A DNA stretch of 21,917 bases from a virus, in IMG/VR virus record IMGVR_UViG_3300010354_000781, positions 1 through 21,917 of that record; one strand, given 5' to 3'. Positions 6,641 to 13,678 of this stretch are shown in pieces. The translations under genes and the position numbers were made by a program. Numbering within the stretch: position 1 is the first letter of the stretch; the number at the start of each line of letters is the position of its first letter. The notes below the pieces were generated by a model that saw only the letters and a list, made by a program, of their open reading frames with translations, was not told the origin of the DNA and made no database searches.

Positions 6641-7411
6641 ATGAAAAGAAATGACGTTGTTACAGTATACTGGACGAGCGTTAATTATCCCTTCCAGTGC
6701 TTTGAACCTGATCCAGCCTTCCATGATTTTAATAAAATGCTATTATCACCCACATGTGAGGATCAATCTTTTTCATCAACTTCTGTTAAATATTGCCCAG
6801 CAGTAACGGACCACTTAAAAAACGTTTTTAGAATCAGGTCTCCTATACCTTATAGTATATCTTGGGACGGTAAGAATAATTTTAACACCAACCATGGCAG
6901 CCAGGAGTTATTTGATAATCTTGTGTTAGTAAGAAACAGCAAAGCAGGACTTTTATCATTATCGTTGTGTCGGTATGTGTTTTTCACTGAAGAGCCAGAG
7001 TTAATACTAGAACAACGTCATGCTAATTATTCGCAAACTGCTTTTAATAAAAATATATCTGTTATAGAGGGCAGCTTCGACGTAGGTAAATGGTTTCGAA
7101 GTTTAGACTTTGCTTTTTTAATAAACAAGCCAGATTGTTTCTTAGAGTTAAATAGTGGGGATGCTTTATATTATGTGAAGTTTCATACCTATAAGAAAAT
7201 AAAATTTGTAAAGTTTTTATTTAATGCAGAAATAAGAGAGATTTTTAATAGTATAAGTAATATTAAAAGCTACATTAATCCTTGTCCATTAAAGGATGAT
7301 ACATCATTAAGTTTTGTTTATTCAAAGCTTGAGAGGTATTATCAGGTGTTTCAACGCTCGATGTATAAAAAACACATACTTAAACTAATTAAACAAAATA
7401 TACTCGACTAA
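6641..7411 (+). CDS. Conserved phage protein of unknown function
   Basis: I do not know a function for this 256-residue protein. It opens with strands (VVTVYWTS), has KYCPAVTDHLKNVFRIRSPIPYSISW (about 50-75), a hydrophobic centre with VFFTEEPELILEQRHAN (about 113-129) and a Lys-rich C-terminal half. The 'CPAVxDxLKNxFxIxSP' segment recalls proteins I associate with T4-like phages that also encode oxygenases and glycosyltransferases, so a role in the same modification pathway is possible but unproven. The ATG follows a T-run and has no visible Shine-Dalgarno sequence, while the frame begins only 10 bases after the previous gene, so translation may depend on coupling. No signal peptide or membrane helix is seen. 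Confidence 0.7.
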   Translation: MKRNDVVTVYWTSVNYPFQCFEPDPAFHDFNKMLLSPTCEDQSFSSTSVKYCPAVTDHLKNVFRIRSPIPYSISWDGKNNFNTNHGSQELFDNLVLVRNSKAGLLSLSLCRYVFFTEEPELILEQRHANYSQTAFNKNISVIEGSFDVGKWFRSLDFAFLINKPDCFLELNSGDALYYVKFHTYKKIKFVKFLFNAEIREIFNSISNIKSYINPCPLKDDTSLSFVYSKLERYYQVFQRSMYKKHILKLIKQNILD

Positions 7412-7441
7412 ATAATACGTCTGTGACAGAAAGATAACATT

Positions 7442-8743
7442 ATGAAATATTCCATTGTAATTCCAACTTATAACCACTGTGACGATCTTCTCAAGCCGTG
7501 TGTTGAATCAATTTTAAAATATACTGATCTAGGTATTATTGAGCTTATCGTTGTTGCAAATGGTTGTTATGACGAAACATACCAATATCTCAAATATGTT
7601 GAGTCGTACTTTATAGCACGAAATCTTCCTCACAATTTTAAATTTTTATTTGAATCAACACCACTAGGATATTCAAAAGCCACCAATCTTGGCATTAAGA
7701 TGGCAACATGTAACAAGATTGTATTGCTAAACAACGACGTTGTTCTTATTGATCAAGAACGCAACAAATGGCTCAATCAATTGAACGGTTGCTTTGAGCG
7801 TGATCCTAACTGTGGTGTGTCGTGTGTGATTAAAGGCATATCAGAACCTGCTGGTAGAGACTTTGCAGTATTCTTTTGTGTAATGATTAGTAAAGAGGCT
7901 TTTGATGCTGTTGGCTTATTGAACGAAGAATATGGAGTTGGTGGTGGGGAGGATACAGAGTTTTGCATTGAGGCTGAAAAGAAAGGTTTTACAATTTGTG
8001 AAGCTGTTGAAAAAAGATGGGAGCCTGCTGCCAATTTATTTGTCGGAAGTTTTCCTATATATCACAAGGGTGAAGGAACAATGCATGATAAAACTCTTGT
8101 GCAAGGATGGGATGATATATTCTTTCGCAACTCATTAAAGCTGGCAAAAAAATATAACAGAGATTGGTATAGGTGGCGTATTAGCAATTACTATGAGCGT
8201 GCTGTATTCCTTAAGGGTGATCCTGTGATGCCACAGTTTCCCCGAGAGAACACAAGATATGCATGGGCTGCTGAAAATTTGCATGGTAAAAAAATTCTTG
8301 AGATTGGTTGTTCCTCAGGCTATGGTACTCAATACCTGCCTCCTGACTCAGATTACACTGGCGTAGATTATGACAAGATAATTATCGAATGTGCAAAAGA
8401 GCAAGGATGGGGTCCAAACTTCAAATTTGTTAATGCTGATATTAATAAGTTTGAATTGGATCAATATGATACAATCATTGCTTTCGAAGTTATTGAACAT
8501 CTAGCAAACGGTCTTGAGGTTGTTGAAAGACTGAAAAAGCACTGCAAACGATTACTAATAACTGTACCAAGAAAAGAACCTCCTGGTTTTTGGGGTCCTC
8601 ATCACCTTATACACAATCTGGAAGAATCATTGTTTCCTGGGTTTCAATTTAAGTATATTGATGAACCAGGCACACTCTTGGATGAGCCAAACGAAAGTAT
8701 CATTAACTTAATGGTGTGCAGATGGGATAGGGATGGCAAATAA
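7442..8743 (+). CDS. Fused family-2 glycosyltransferase and SAM methyltransferase
   Basis: This is a 433-residue two-domain enzyme. Residues 1-about 240 are a GT-A fold family-2 glycosyltransferase: SIVIPTYN (4-11) at the nucleotide-sugar strand, LLNNDV (95-100) in the position of the D-x-D metal motif, and GGGEDTEFC (167-175), the 'ED' catalytic-base motif. Residues about 265-433 are a class I SAM-dependent methyltransferase: ILEIGCSSGYG (285-295) is motif I, TGVDYD (306-311) is motif II and AFEVIEHL (347-354) is motif IV. The fusion suggests that a sugar is transferred and then methylated, or that one glycan is both extended and capped. The next gene overlaps the end by 11 bases and is another glycosyltransferase. 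The acceptor may be a virion protein, modified phage DNA or a host glycan. Sequence does not decide. Confidence 0.88.
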   Translation: MKYSIVIPTYNHCDDLLKPCVESILKYTDLGIIELIVVANGCYDETYQYLKYVESYFIARNLPHNFKFLFESTPLGYSKATNLGIKMATCNKIVLLNNDVVLIDQERNKWLNQLNGCFERDPNCGVSCVIKGISEPAGRDFAVFFCVMISKEAFDAVGLLNEEYGVGGGEDTEFCIEAEKKGFTICEAVEKRWEPAANLFVGSFPIYHKGEGTMHDKTLVQGWDDIFFRNSLKLAKKYNRDWYRWRISNYYERAVFLKGDPVMPQFPRENTRYAWAAENLHGKKILEIGCSSGYGTQYLPPDSDYTGVDYDKIIIECAKEQGWGPNFKFVNADINKFELDQYDTIIAFEVIEHLANGLEVVERLKKHCKRLLITVPRKEPPGFWGPHHLIHNLEESLFPGFQFKYIDEPGTLLDEPNESIINLMVCRWDRDGK

Positions 8744-9698
8744 TATACTATGTTCAATTTCAACACGTGGGCGTTATGATACTACTCTACCACTTGCAAT
8801 ATTGTCAGTTATTAATCAAACATTAAAGCCTGATGCTCTTGTAATATTTGATGATAATGATTCTCCCGAAGATTTAAGAAATAAGCAGCATTATGTTTAT
8901 CTTTTCCAGATGTTATCGTCTAAAGGAATACAATGGAGTGTTATCTTTGGCGAGCGAAAAGGACAACACTATAATCATCAAAAAGCCAACACAATGGGCT
9001 ATAAGTGGGTTTGGAGACTAGATGACGACACTGTAGCTGAACCAGATACGTTGGAAAAATTGTATAATGTTGCTATCCGTGAAGACGCTGGAGCAGTTGG
9101 TGGTTCTATCCTTACTCCTCCTAATCATACTGTACCGATTCAAGCTACTGGTAAGATTGAAAATATAAACAATGAACCAAATATCCAGTGGGGTCCAATT
9201 GTAAAAACTCAAGAAGTAGATCATCTCCATTGTTCGTTTTTGTATAGAGCAGGAATTGTAGACTATGATCTTTCTCTGACAAGAGTTGCCCACAGAGAAG
9301 AGACTCTTTTTACATATGGATTAAAGAAAATTGGTTATAAGGTATTTGTGACGGATTGTGTTACTTGGCACTTGCGAAATCCTCAAGGAGGAATTCGCGA
9401 TGGTCAGCTAGAAATGTTTGAGCACGATGAGAGGATATTTCAACTCAAGGACAAAACAATTGTTGTGTTAGATTGCGGAATGGGTGATCACATTGTGTTC
9501 AAGCACGTACTACCGGATATCAACAATCCTTTGGTGTTTACTTGCTATCCAGAAATTATACCAGGGAAAAGCATTGCTGAAGCTCACCAGCTTTTAGGAG
9601 ATATCAGCCAATATAACATTTATGGTAAAATGGATCAATGGGGTTGGAAGGGATCATTAGAAGAGGCATTTAGAAAAATGTATGTGAGAAAAAAATGA
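8733..9698 (+). CDS. Family-2-type glycosyltransferase with C-terminal half-GT9 domain
   Basis: This is a 321-residue protein. Residues 1-about 235 are a GT-A type glycosyltransferase: ILCSISTRGRYDTTLPLAI opens the nucleotide-binding fold, WRLDDDT (94-100) is the D-x-D metal site, and AHREETLF (186-193) with WHLR (212-215) form the acceptor side. Residues about 241-321 are a separate Rossmann-like domain, starting VVLDCGMGDHIVFKH (244-258), which matches the N-terminal 'G-x-G-D' loop of family-9 (heptosyltransferase-like) GT-B enzymes. The C-terminal GT-B half is missing here but is encoded by the next gene, whose start overlaps this stop by 4 bases (ATGA). The pair therefore looks like one GT9 enzyme divided between two polypeptides, one fused to a GT2. 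The start overlaps the upstream fusion gene by 11 bases. Confidence 0.82.
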   Translation: MANNILCSISTRGRYDTTLPLAILSVINQTLKPDALVIFDDNDSPEDLRNKQHYVYLFQMLSSKGIQWSVIFGERKGQHYNHQKANTMGYKWVWRLDDDTVAEPDTLEKLYNVAIREDAGAVGGSILTPPNHTVPIQATGKIENINNEPNIQWGPIVKTQEVDHLHCSFLYRAGIVDYDLSLTRVAHREETLFTYGLKKIGYKVFVTDCVTWHLRNPQGGIRDGQLEMFEHDERIFQLKDKTIVVLDCGMGDHIVFKHVLPDINNPLVFTCYPEIIPGKSIAEAHQLLGDISQYNIYGKMDQWGWKGSLEEAFRKMYVRKK

Positions 9699-10144
9699 TT
9701 GTAATTGCTCCGTGGGCTAAGAAAATGAGGAATGATCAGCCTCATCCAAAAGATTATCCTTACTGGCAAGAAGTAATTGATGGTCTTGATATGCCAATTG
9801 TACAAGTTGGTGTAGCCGGCGAAAAACAGCTTGTTAAAACATTCTACCAAAACGTATCATTGACAAGACTGACAGAGATAGTTAATGAATGCCAGACGTG
9901 GATAGCTGTTGACAGCTTTTTTCAACATTTTTGTTGGGACTTGGGTAAACGGGGTGTTGTGCTTTGGGGTCAATCTGACCCTAATATTTTTGGTCATCCA
10001 GAAAACATTAACTTGTTGAGGGACCGTAAGTATTTGCGGGAAAAACAGTTTTGGTGGTGGGAACAGTGTGATTTTAAAAAGGATGCTTTCGTTGATCCTC
10101 AAATTGTCATAGATGCTGTAAAACAGATCATAAATAAACAATAA
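9695..10144 (+). CDS. C-terminal half of a GT9-like glycosyltransferase
   Basis: This 149-residue protein looks like the second Rossmann domain of family-9 glycosyltransferases, the half that binds the nucleotide sugar. IVIAPWAKKMRNDQP corresponds to the 'I-x-P-G...K-x-W-P' linker. MPIVQVGV (33-40) is a core strand. WIAVDSFFQHFCWDLGKRG (69-87) and VVLWGQSDPNIFGH (88-101) match the heptosyltransferase 'D-S-x-x-x-H-x-A...G...V-x-L-F-G-x-T-x-P' region. An intact GT9 is about 330-350 residues, so on its own this is half an enzyme. The missing N-terminal half is fused to the end of the preceding gene, and the ATGA overlap couples their translation. The two chains probably assemble. Alternatively this domain works alone with a reduced fold. 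Confidence 0.78.
   Translation: MIVIAPWAKKMRNDQPHPKDYPYWQEVIDGLDMPIVQVGVAGEKQLVKTFYQNVSLTRLTEIVNECQTWIAVDSFFQHFCWDLGKRGVVLWGQSDPNIFGHPENINLLRDRKYLREKQFWWWEQCDFKKDAFVDPQIVIDAVKQIINKQ
10129..10136 (+). promoter_or_regulatory. Possible T4-type late promoter (CATAAATA)
   Basis: The octamer CATAAATA differs from the T4 consensus TATAAATA only at the first base, a position reported as variable in T4-like cyanophages. It lies 31 bases before the ATG of the virion-type gene at 10168, a workable leader length. It falls inside the last codons of the preceding gene, so chance occurrence is possible. Confidence 0.4.
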
Positions 10145-10167
10145 TCTGTTTAAAATCAAAAATGTAA

Positions 10168-10722
10168 ATGGCAGAAATTTCCTTTCCTTTAAATCCAGCT
10201 AATAATGATGTATACACTGTCAACGGCAGATATTGGCGTTGGGATGGTGTTTCTTGGAATTCCATAATTAACAACAGTTATGGTAATCTTCTGTATAATG
10301 ATAATGGAAATGCCAATACAACAAACGCAATTTCTTTTTCGAATAGTACTGTTACTATCAATAATGTAGAAATTGTGGAGATGCGTTCATATACAGAAAA
10401 GGTAACAACTGTTGGAACAATAACGGCAAACTATAGTGTTAACACTTCCTTGACAAGTATATTTGATGTGACATTGGGAGCAAACAATTTAACACTGAGT
10501 TTGGTTGGTGCTCCTTCAAGCGGAGTATCTAAAACAGTAACTGTTATTTTAAGGCAAGATAGTGTAGGAACACGATTTGTAACATTTGCAAATTCTAAGT
10601 ATACAGACGCTGCTGTTCCGGTACTTTCTACACAAGCTAATTCTACAGATATTTTAACATTTTTTACAGTGGATGGGGGATATAATTGGTTTGGTTCTTT
10701 TGCAATGGCTAATGTAGGATAG
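10168..10722 (+). CDS. Short virion-type protein with the shared fibre C-terminal module
   Basis: This is a 184-residue protein. The N-terminus ISFPLNPANNDVYTVNGRYW with WRWDG after it (residues about 4-27) is a compact 'P-x-N-P...Y-x-x-N-G-x-x-W-x-W-D-G' unit that I recognise from many marine phage virion proteins. A short variable linker (about 35-78) follows. Residues 81-184 are the second full copy of the module that ends the collagen-like fibre gene at 2025-3011. It thus looks like a miniature fibre in which the collagen shaft is replaced by a small N-terminal adaptor. It is the last gene before the conserved neck/terminase block. An upstream ATG at 10162 is followed at once by TAA and is not usable. 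The real start lacks a clear Shine-Dalgarno sequence. Confidence 0.75.
   Translation: MAEISFPLNPANNDVYTVNGRYWRWDGVSWNSIINNSYGNLLYNDNGNANTTNAISFSNSTVTINNVEIVEMRSYTEKVTTVGTITANYSVNTSLTSIFDVTLGANNLTLSLVGAPSSGVSKTVTVILRQDSVGTRFVTFANSKYTDAAVPVLSTQANSTDILTFFTVDGGYNWFGSFAMANVG
10408..10719 (+). repeat. C-terminal fibre module, copy 2
   Basis: These 104 codons align without gaps to 2697-3008, with 68 identical residues by hand count. With copy 1 and the remnant at 3353-3391, this shows a mobile C-terminal domain exchanged among fibre genes across some 8 kb. Confidence 0.9.
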
Positions 10723-10766
10723 TATAAGTACATTTTTGCCTAAATATACAAAAACGGGAGAAAAAC

Positions 10767-11738
10767 ATGGCTGTCCCAGCATCAAGAACCCAATTTCGTG
10801 AATATTGTCTTCGTAAGTTAGGTTATCCTGTCATAGAAATTAACGTCGATGATGATCAAATTGAGGATCGCATCGATGAAGCTTTAAAGTATTATTATGA
10901 TTATCACTTTGATGGTAGTGAAAAAATATATTATCGCCATAAAGTTACTGAAGCAAACAAAGCGGGTGTTGTTTCTGAAATTCAAGTAGTTGCTGGTGGA
11001 ACAGGATATAGCAACACAGACACCTTGACGATTACAGGAAACGGAACCGGTGCAACTGCTACCTTATCCACCTATGCAAACGGTACTATTCAAAGTGTAA
11101 CAGTTACTGCATATGGTAGCAATTATTATCCGGCTCCTACAGTAACAATCAACACAGCAACAGGGTCCGGTGGTAATCTGAAAGCTTACAATGGTGGATA
11201 CATCACTCTTCCAGAAAATATTATGGGAGCCGTTCATGTATTTCCTTATGGCGATCCTGCTGTCTCTTCTGATGACCTATTCAATATTCGCTATCAAATA
11301 GCGTTGAATGATCTCTACACACTAACATCTGTTTCGATGATTCCTTACTACATGACAATGCAACATCTTGGTTTGATAACAGATATGCTAGTAGGTAAGC
11401 AGCCATTTCACTACAATAGACACACAAACAAACTGTATCTTGATGCCGACTGGAATAAAATCACAATGGGATCGTTTTTGCTCGTTGAAGCTTATGAAGT
11501 TATTGATCCTGATGTGTTTACAGACGCATGGGGCGATCGGTGGCTACAAAACTTTGCTACACAGCTAATTAAGCGTCAATGGGGATCTAACCTAACAAAA
11601 TTCTCGGGAATGGTTCTTCCTGGTGGTGTTCAGTTTAATGGTGAAAAAATCTATAACGATGCTCAACAAGAAATCGAAAAGCTTGAAAAAGAAATGATTT
11701 CCAGCTACTCGATGCCAGTTATGGATATGATTGGATAA
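10767..11738 (+). CDS. gp13: Neck protein gp13 with beta-repeat insertion
   Basis: This is the T4 gp13 head-completion/neck protein homologue (323 residues, T4 about 309). gp13 forms part of the ring complex closing the filled head before the tail joins. Evidence is the typical N-terminus (FREYCLRKLGYPVIEINVDD, with the following helical EDRIDEALKYYYDYH), the central ITLPENIMGAVHVFP, the C-terminal WGDRWLQNFATQLIKRQWG and PGGVQFNGEKIYNDA segments, and the gp14-gp15-gp16-gp17 genes that follow. Residues about 68-138 hold two beta-rich repeats (GGTGYSNTDTLTITGNGTGA and a diverged second unit), which look like an insertion into the normal gp13 core. Without it the core is only about 250 residues. 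The ribosome-binding site GGGAG lies about 7 bases before the ATG. Confidence 0.92.
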   Translation: MAVPASRTQFREYCLRKLGYPVIEINVDDDQIEDRIDEALKYYYDYHFDGSEKIYYRHKVTEANKAGVVSEIQVVAGGTGYSNTDTLTITGNGTGATATLSTYANGTIQSVTVTAYGSNYYPAPTVTINTATGSGGNLKAYNGGYITLPENIMGAVHVFPYGDPAVSSDDLFNIRYQIALNDLYTLTSVSMIPYYMTMQHLGLITDMLVGKQPFHYNRHTNKLYLDADWNKITMGSFLLVEAYEVIDPDVFTDAWGDRWLQNFATQLIKRQWGSNLTKFSGMVLPGGVQFNGEKIYNDAQQEIEKLEKEMISSYSMPVMDMIG

Positions 11739-11740
11739 CA

Positions 11741-12481
11741 ATGGCTACATCTGTATACTTTAATAACTTTGGTGCTTCTCAAGAGCAGTTATTAATTGAA
11801 AATCTTGTTATTGAGTCAATTAGGATTTATGGTCATGATGTTTGGTATATGCCAAGAACGTTAGTCAATACCGATACGCTTTATGGTGAATCCCCAATTC
11901 AGGAATTTAAGTCAGCATACATGGTTGAGATGTATGTTAGAAATGTTGAAGGATTTGAGGGTCAGGGTGACTTCTTAAGTAAGTTTAATCTCGAGATTAG
12001 AGATGAGATGACTCTTACAATTGCTCGTCGTGTATTTGAAACTGAAGTTGGCGCCAGTCAATCATTAGTGAGACCTAGAGAAGGCGATATAATTTATTTT
12101 CCTCTAAACAGAAAAGTATTTCAAATTAAGTTTGTAGAGCATGAGCCAGTATTCTATCAGATGGGTGCTTTACAAATGTATGATCTCAAGTGTGAGCTAT
12201 TTGAATACTCAAATGAGTTGTTCAGTACAGGAATTAAGGAAATTGACGAGATATATGCCAAGTATAGTATTGGTCTTGATGTTGCTGGGTTGCTTATTAA
12301 TAGCAACATAGTAAATGAAAAAATTTACTTGACTGATGAAAGTGGCTTTGTATTAATGCAAGAATACTTTAATCTTCAAACGCAAGATGTTAATGCTGAA
12401 AATGACTACCTACAAACACAAGGTGATCTGATTCTTGATTTCTCAGAAAAAGATCCATTTAGCGAAAACGGTACATTCTAA
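11741..12481 (+). CDS. gp14: Neck protein gp14
   Basis: This is the T4 gp14 homologue (246 residues, T4 about 256), the second neck/head-completion protein, which binds the gp13 ring and takes part in head-tail joining. Evidence is the N-terminal MATSVYFNNF followed by LLIENLVIESIRIYGHDVWYMPR (residues about 19-41), typical of this family, then GDIIYFPLNRKVFQIKFVEHE (about 115-135), LYDLKCELFEYS-like YDLKCELFEYSNE, and the position directly after gp13 (2 bases) and before gp15 (stop and start share one base in TAATG). Translation of gp14 and gp15 is probably coupled. The length and layout look normal, with no sign of decay. Confidence 0.92.
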   Translation: MATSVYFNNFGASQEQLLIENLVIESIRIYGHDVWYMPRTLVNTDTLYGESPIQEFKSAYMVEMYVRNVEGFEGQGDFLSKFNLEIRDEMTLTIARRVFETEVGASQSLVRPREGDIIYFPLNRKVFQIKFVEHEPVFYQMGALQMYDLKCELFEYSNELFSTGIKEIDEIYAKYSIGLDVAGLLINSNIVNEKIYLTDESGFVLMQEYFNLQTQDVNAENDYLQTQGDLILDFSEKDPFSENGTF

Positions 12482-13299
12482 TGTTCGGTCATATCTTCGA
12501 TTACGATTTGATAAGAAAATATGTTGTACTATTTGGTACACTGTTTAATGACGTTTACATTAATCGTAAAGATAGCAGTGGGCAGCCAATTCAAACTTTG
12601 AAGATTCCAATTACATACGCTCCCAAGGAAAAGATGTTGGCGAGGATCAATTCTGATCCAAACCTCAATCGACCAGTTGCTATTACTTTGCCGAGAATGG
12701 CATTTGAAATGACAGGGATGTATTATGCTAGCTCACGAAAGCTGAATACAGTTCAAAGAAACGTCAAAGTCAACACAGCTGCTCCCAACGAACTGAAGAG
12801 GCAGTATGTTCCTGTACCATATGACTTTATGTTTAACTTGTACGTTATGGTTAAAAATGCTGAGGATGGTACACAAATATTAGAACAAATATTACCGTTC
12901 TTCACGCCAGACTGGACTTCGACAGTTAACATTATGCCAGATATGGGTGTGGCAATGGATATTCCTCTTGTGTTGCAAACAGTTAACGTAGAGGATACAT
13001 ATGAAGGGCAGTTTGATACGCGTAGAAGTTTGACGTGGACTTTAGGTTTTGTAATGAAGGGTTATGTCTACGGACCAATTAAACAATCCAAAGTTATTAC
13101 TTTGGCCAATACAAACTTCTTTGCTACTCCAACTGACGGTGAATTTGGTAATACAGAAACGTCCGAACTTGATTTAATGATTAATATAACACCAGGTCAA
13201 TATGCAAACGGATCAGCAACAACAAACGCAGCAGCCACAGTCGACAGAGACACAATCGCAGCAAACTCAAGCTGGGGATACGTCATCACAAAAACTTGA
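12481..13299 (+). CDS. gp15: Tail completion and sheath stabiliser protein gp15
   Basis: This is the T4 gp15 homologue, 272 residues, the same length as I recall for T4. gp15 caps the top of the finished tail, stabilises the sheath and docks to the neck. Evidence is the N-terminus MFGHIFDYDLIRKYVVLFGT with FNDVYINR after it, the IPITYAPKEKMLARI segment (about 41-55), LPRMAFEMTGMYY (about 62-75) and the gene order. The last 32 or so residues are Ala/Thr/Asn-rich and are encoded by DNA that also codes, in another reading frame, for the start of gp16. That C-terminal tail is therefore probably freer to vary than the body of the protein. Confidence 0.92.
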   Translation: MFGHIFDYDLIRKYVVLFGTLFNDVYINRKDSSGQPIQTLKIPITYAPKEKMLARINSDPNLNRPVAITLPRMAFEMTGMYYASSRKLNTVQRNVKVNTAAPNELKRQYVPVPYDFMFNLYVMVKNAEDGTQILEQILPFFTPDWTSTVNIMPDMGVAMDIPLVLQTVNVEDTYEGQFDTRRSLTWTLGFVMKGYVYGPIKQSKVITLANTNFFATPTDGEFGNTETSELDLMINITPGQYANGSATTNAAATVDRDTIAANSSWGYVITKT

Positions 13300-13678
13300 T
13301 CCAATAGCAGAGGCTTTGGATCTTGCTCCTCTTGAAGTGCTTCCGCCGGAACCAACACCCGAAGTCGACACACGCGTAGATGACGATTACCACTACGCTC
13401 GCTGCAACATTATTAATGCAATTGATAAAGGTCAAGAAGCATTAAGTAACCTCCTCAATGTTGCTAGCTCATCTCAACATCCAAGAAGTTATGAAGTTGT
13501 TGCAACACTAATCAAAACTGTGTCGGAAGCAAACAAAGATCTTCTTCAGATAGCAAAAACAAAAAAAGACATTCAAAAAGAAGATGCTCCCCAAAATCAA
13601 AAAGTGACCAATAATCTGTTTGTAGGCAGTACAACAGAACTACAAAAAATGCTAAAGAATCTTAATGACAAAAAATAG
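13202..13678 (+). CDS. gp16: Terminase small subunit gp16
   Basis: This is the T4 gp16 homologue (158 residues, T4 164), the small terminase that recognises concatemeric DNA and stimulates gp17. The conserved part begins at DDDYHYARCNI (about 61-71), followed by a helical pair (QEALSNLLNVA, HPRSYEVVATLIKTVSEANKDLLQI) that forms the oligomerising coiled-coil core, and ends with NNLFVGSTTELQKMLKNL (about 138-155), equivalent to the T4 'VFxGSPTEL' tail. Residues 1-30 are strikingly rich in Gln and Thr and are read from DNA shared with the gp15 C-terminus. A weak AGG site about 6 bases upstream supports the ATG at 13202. A TTG at 13316 is the only later alternative and has poor spacing. The gene overlaps gp17 by 14 bases. 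Confidence 0.88.
   Translation: MQTDQQQQTQQPQSTETQSQQTQAGDTSSQKLDPIAEALDLAPLEVLPPEPTPEVDTRVDDDYHYARCNIINAIDKGQEALSNLLNVASSSQHPRSYEVVATLIKTVSEANKDLLQIAKTKKDIQKEDAPQNQKVTNNLFVGSTTELQKMLKNLNDKK

Noticed and set aside
7408-7414. CTAAATA before the glycosyltransferase fusion gene, also at 10740-10746 before gp13
   Set aside because: The placement is suggestive, but the same heptamer also occurs inside genes (for example at 1888-1894), so in this AT-rich sequence it has no weight without transcript data.
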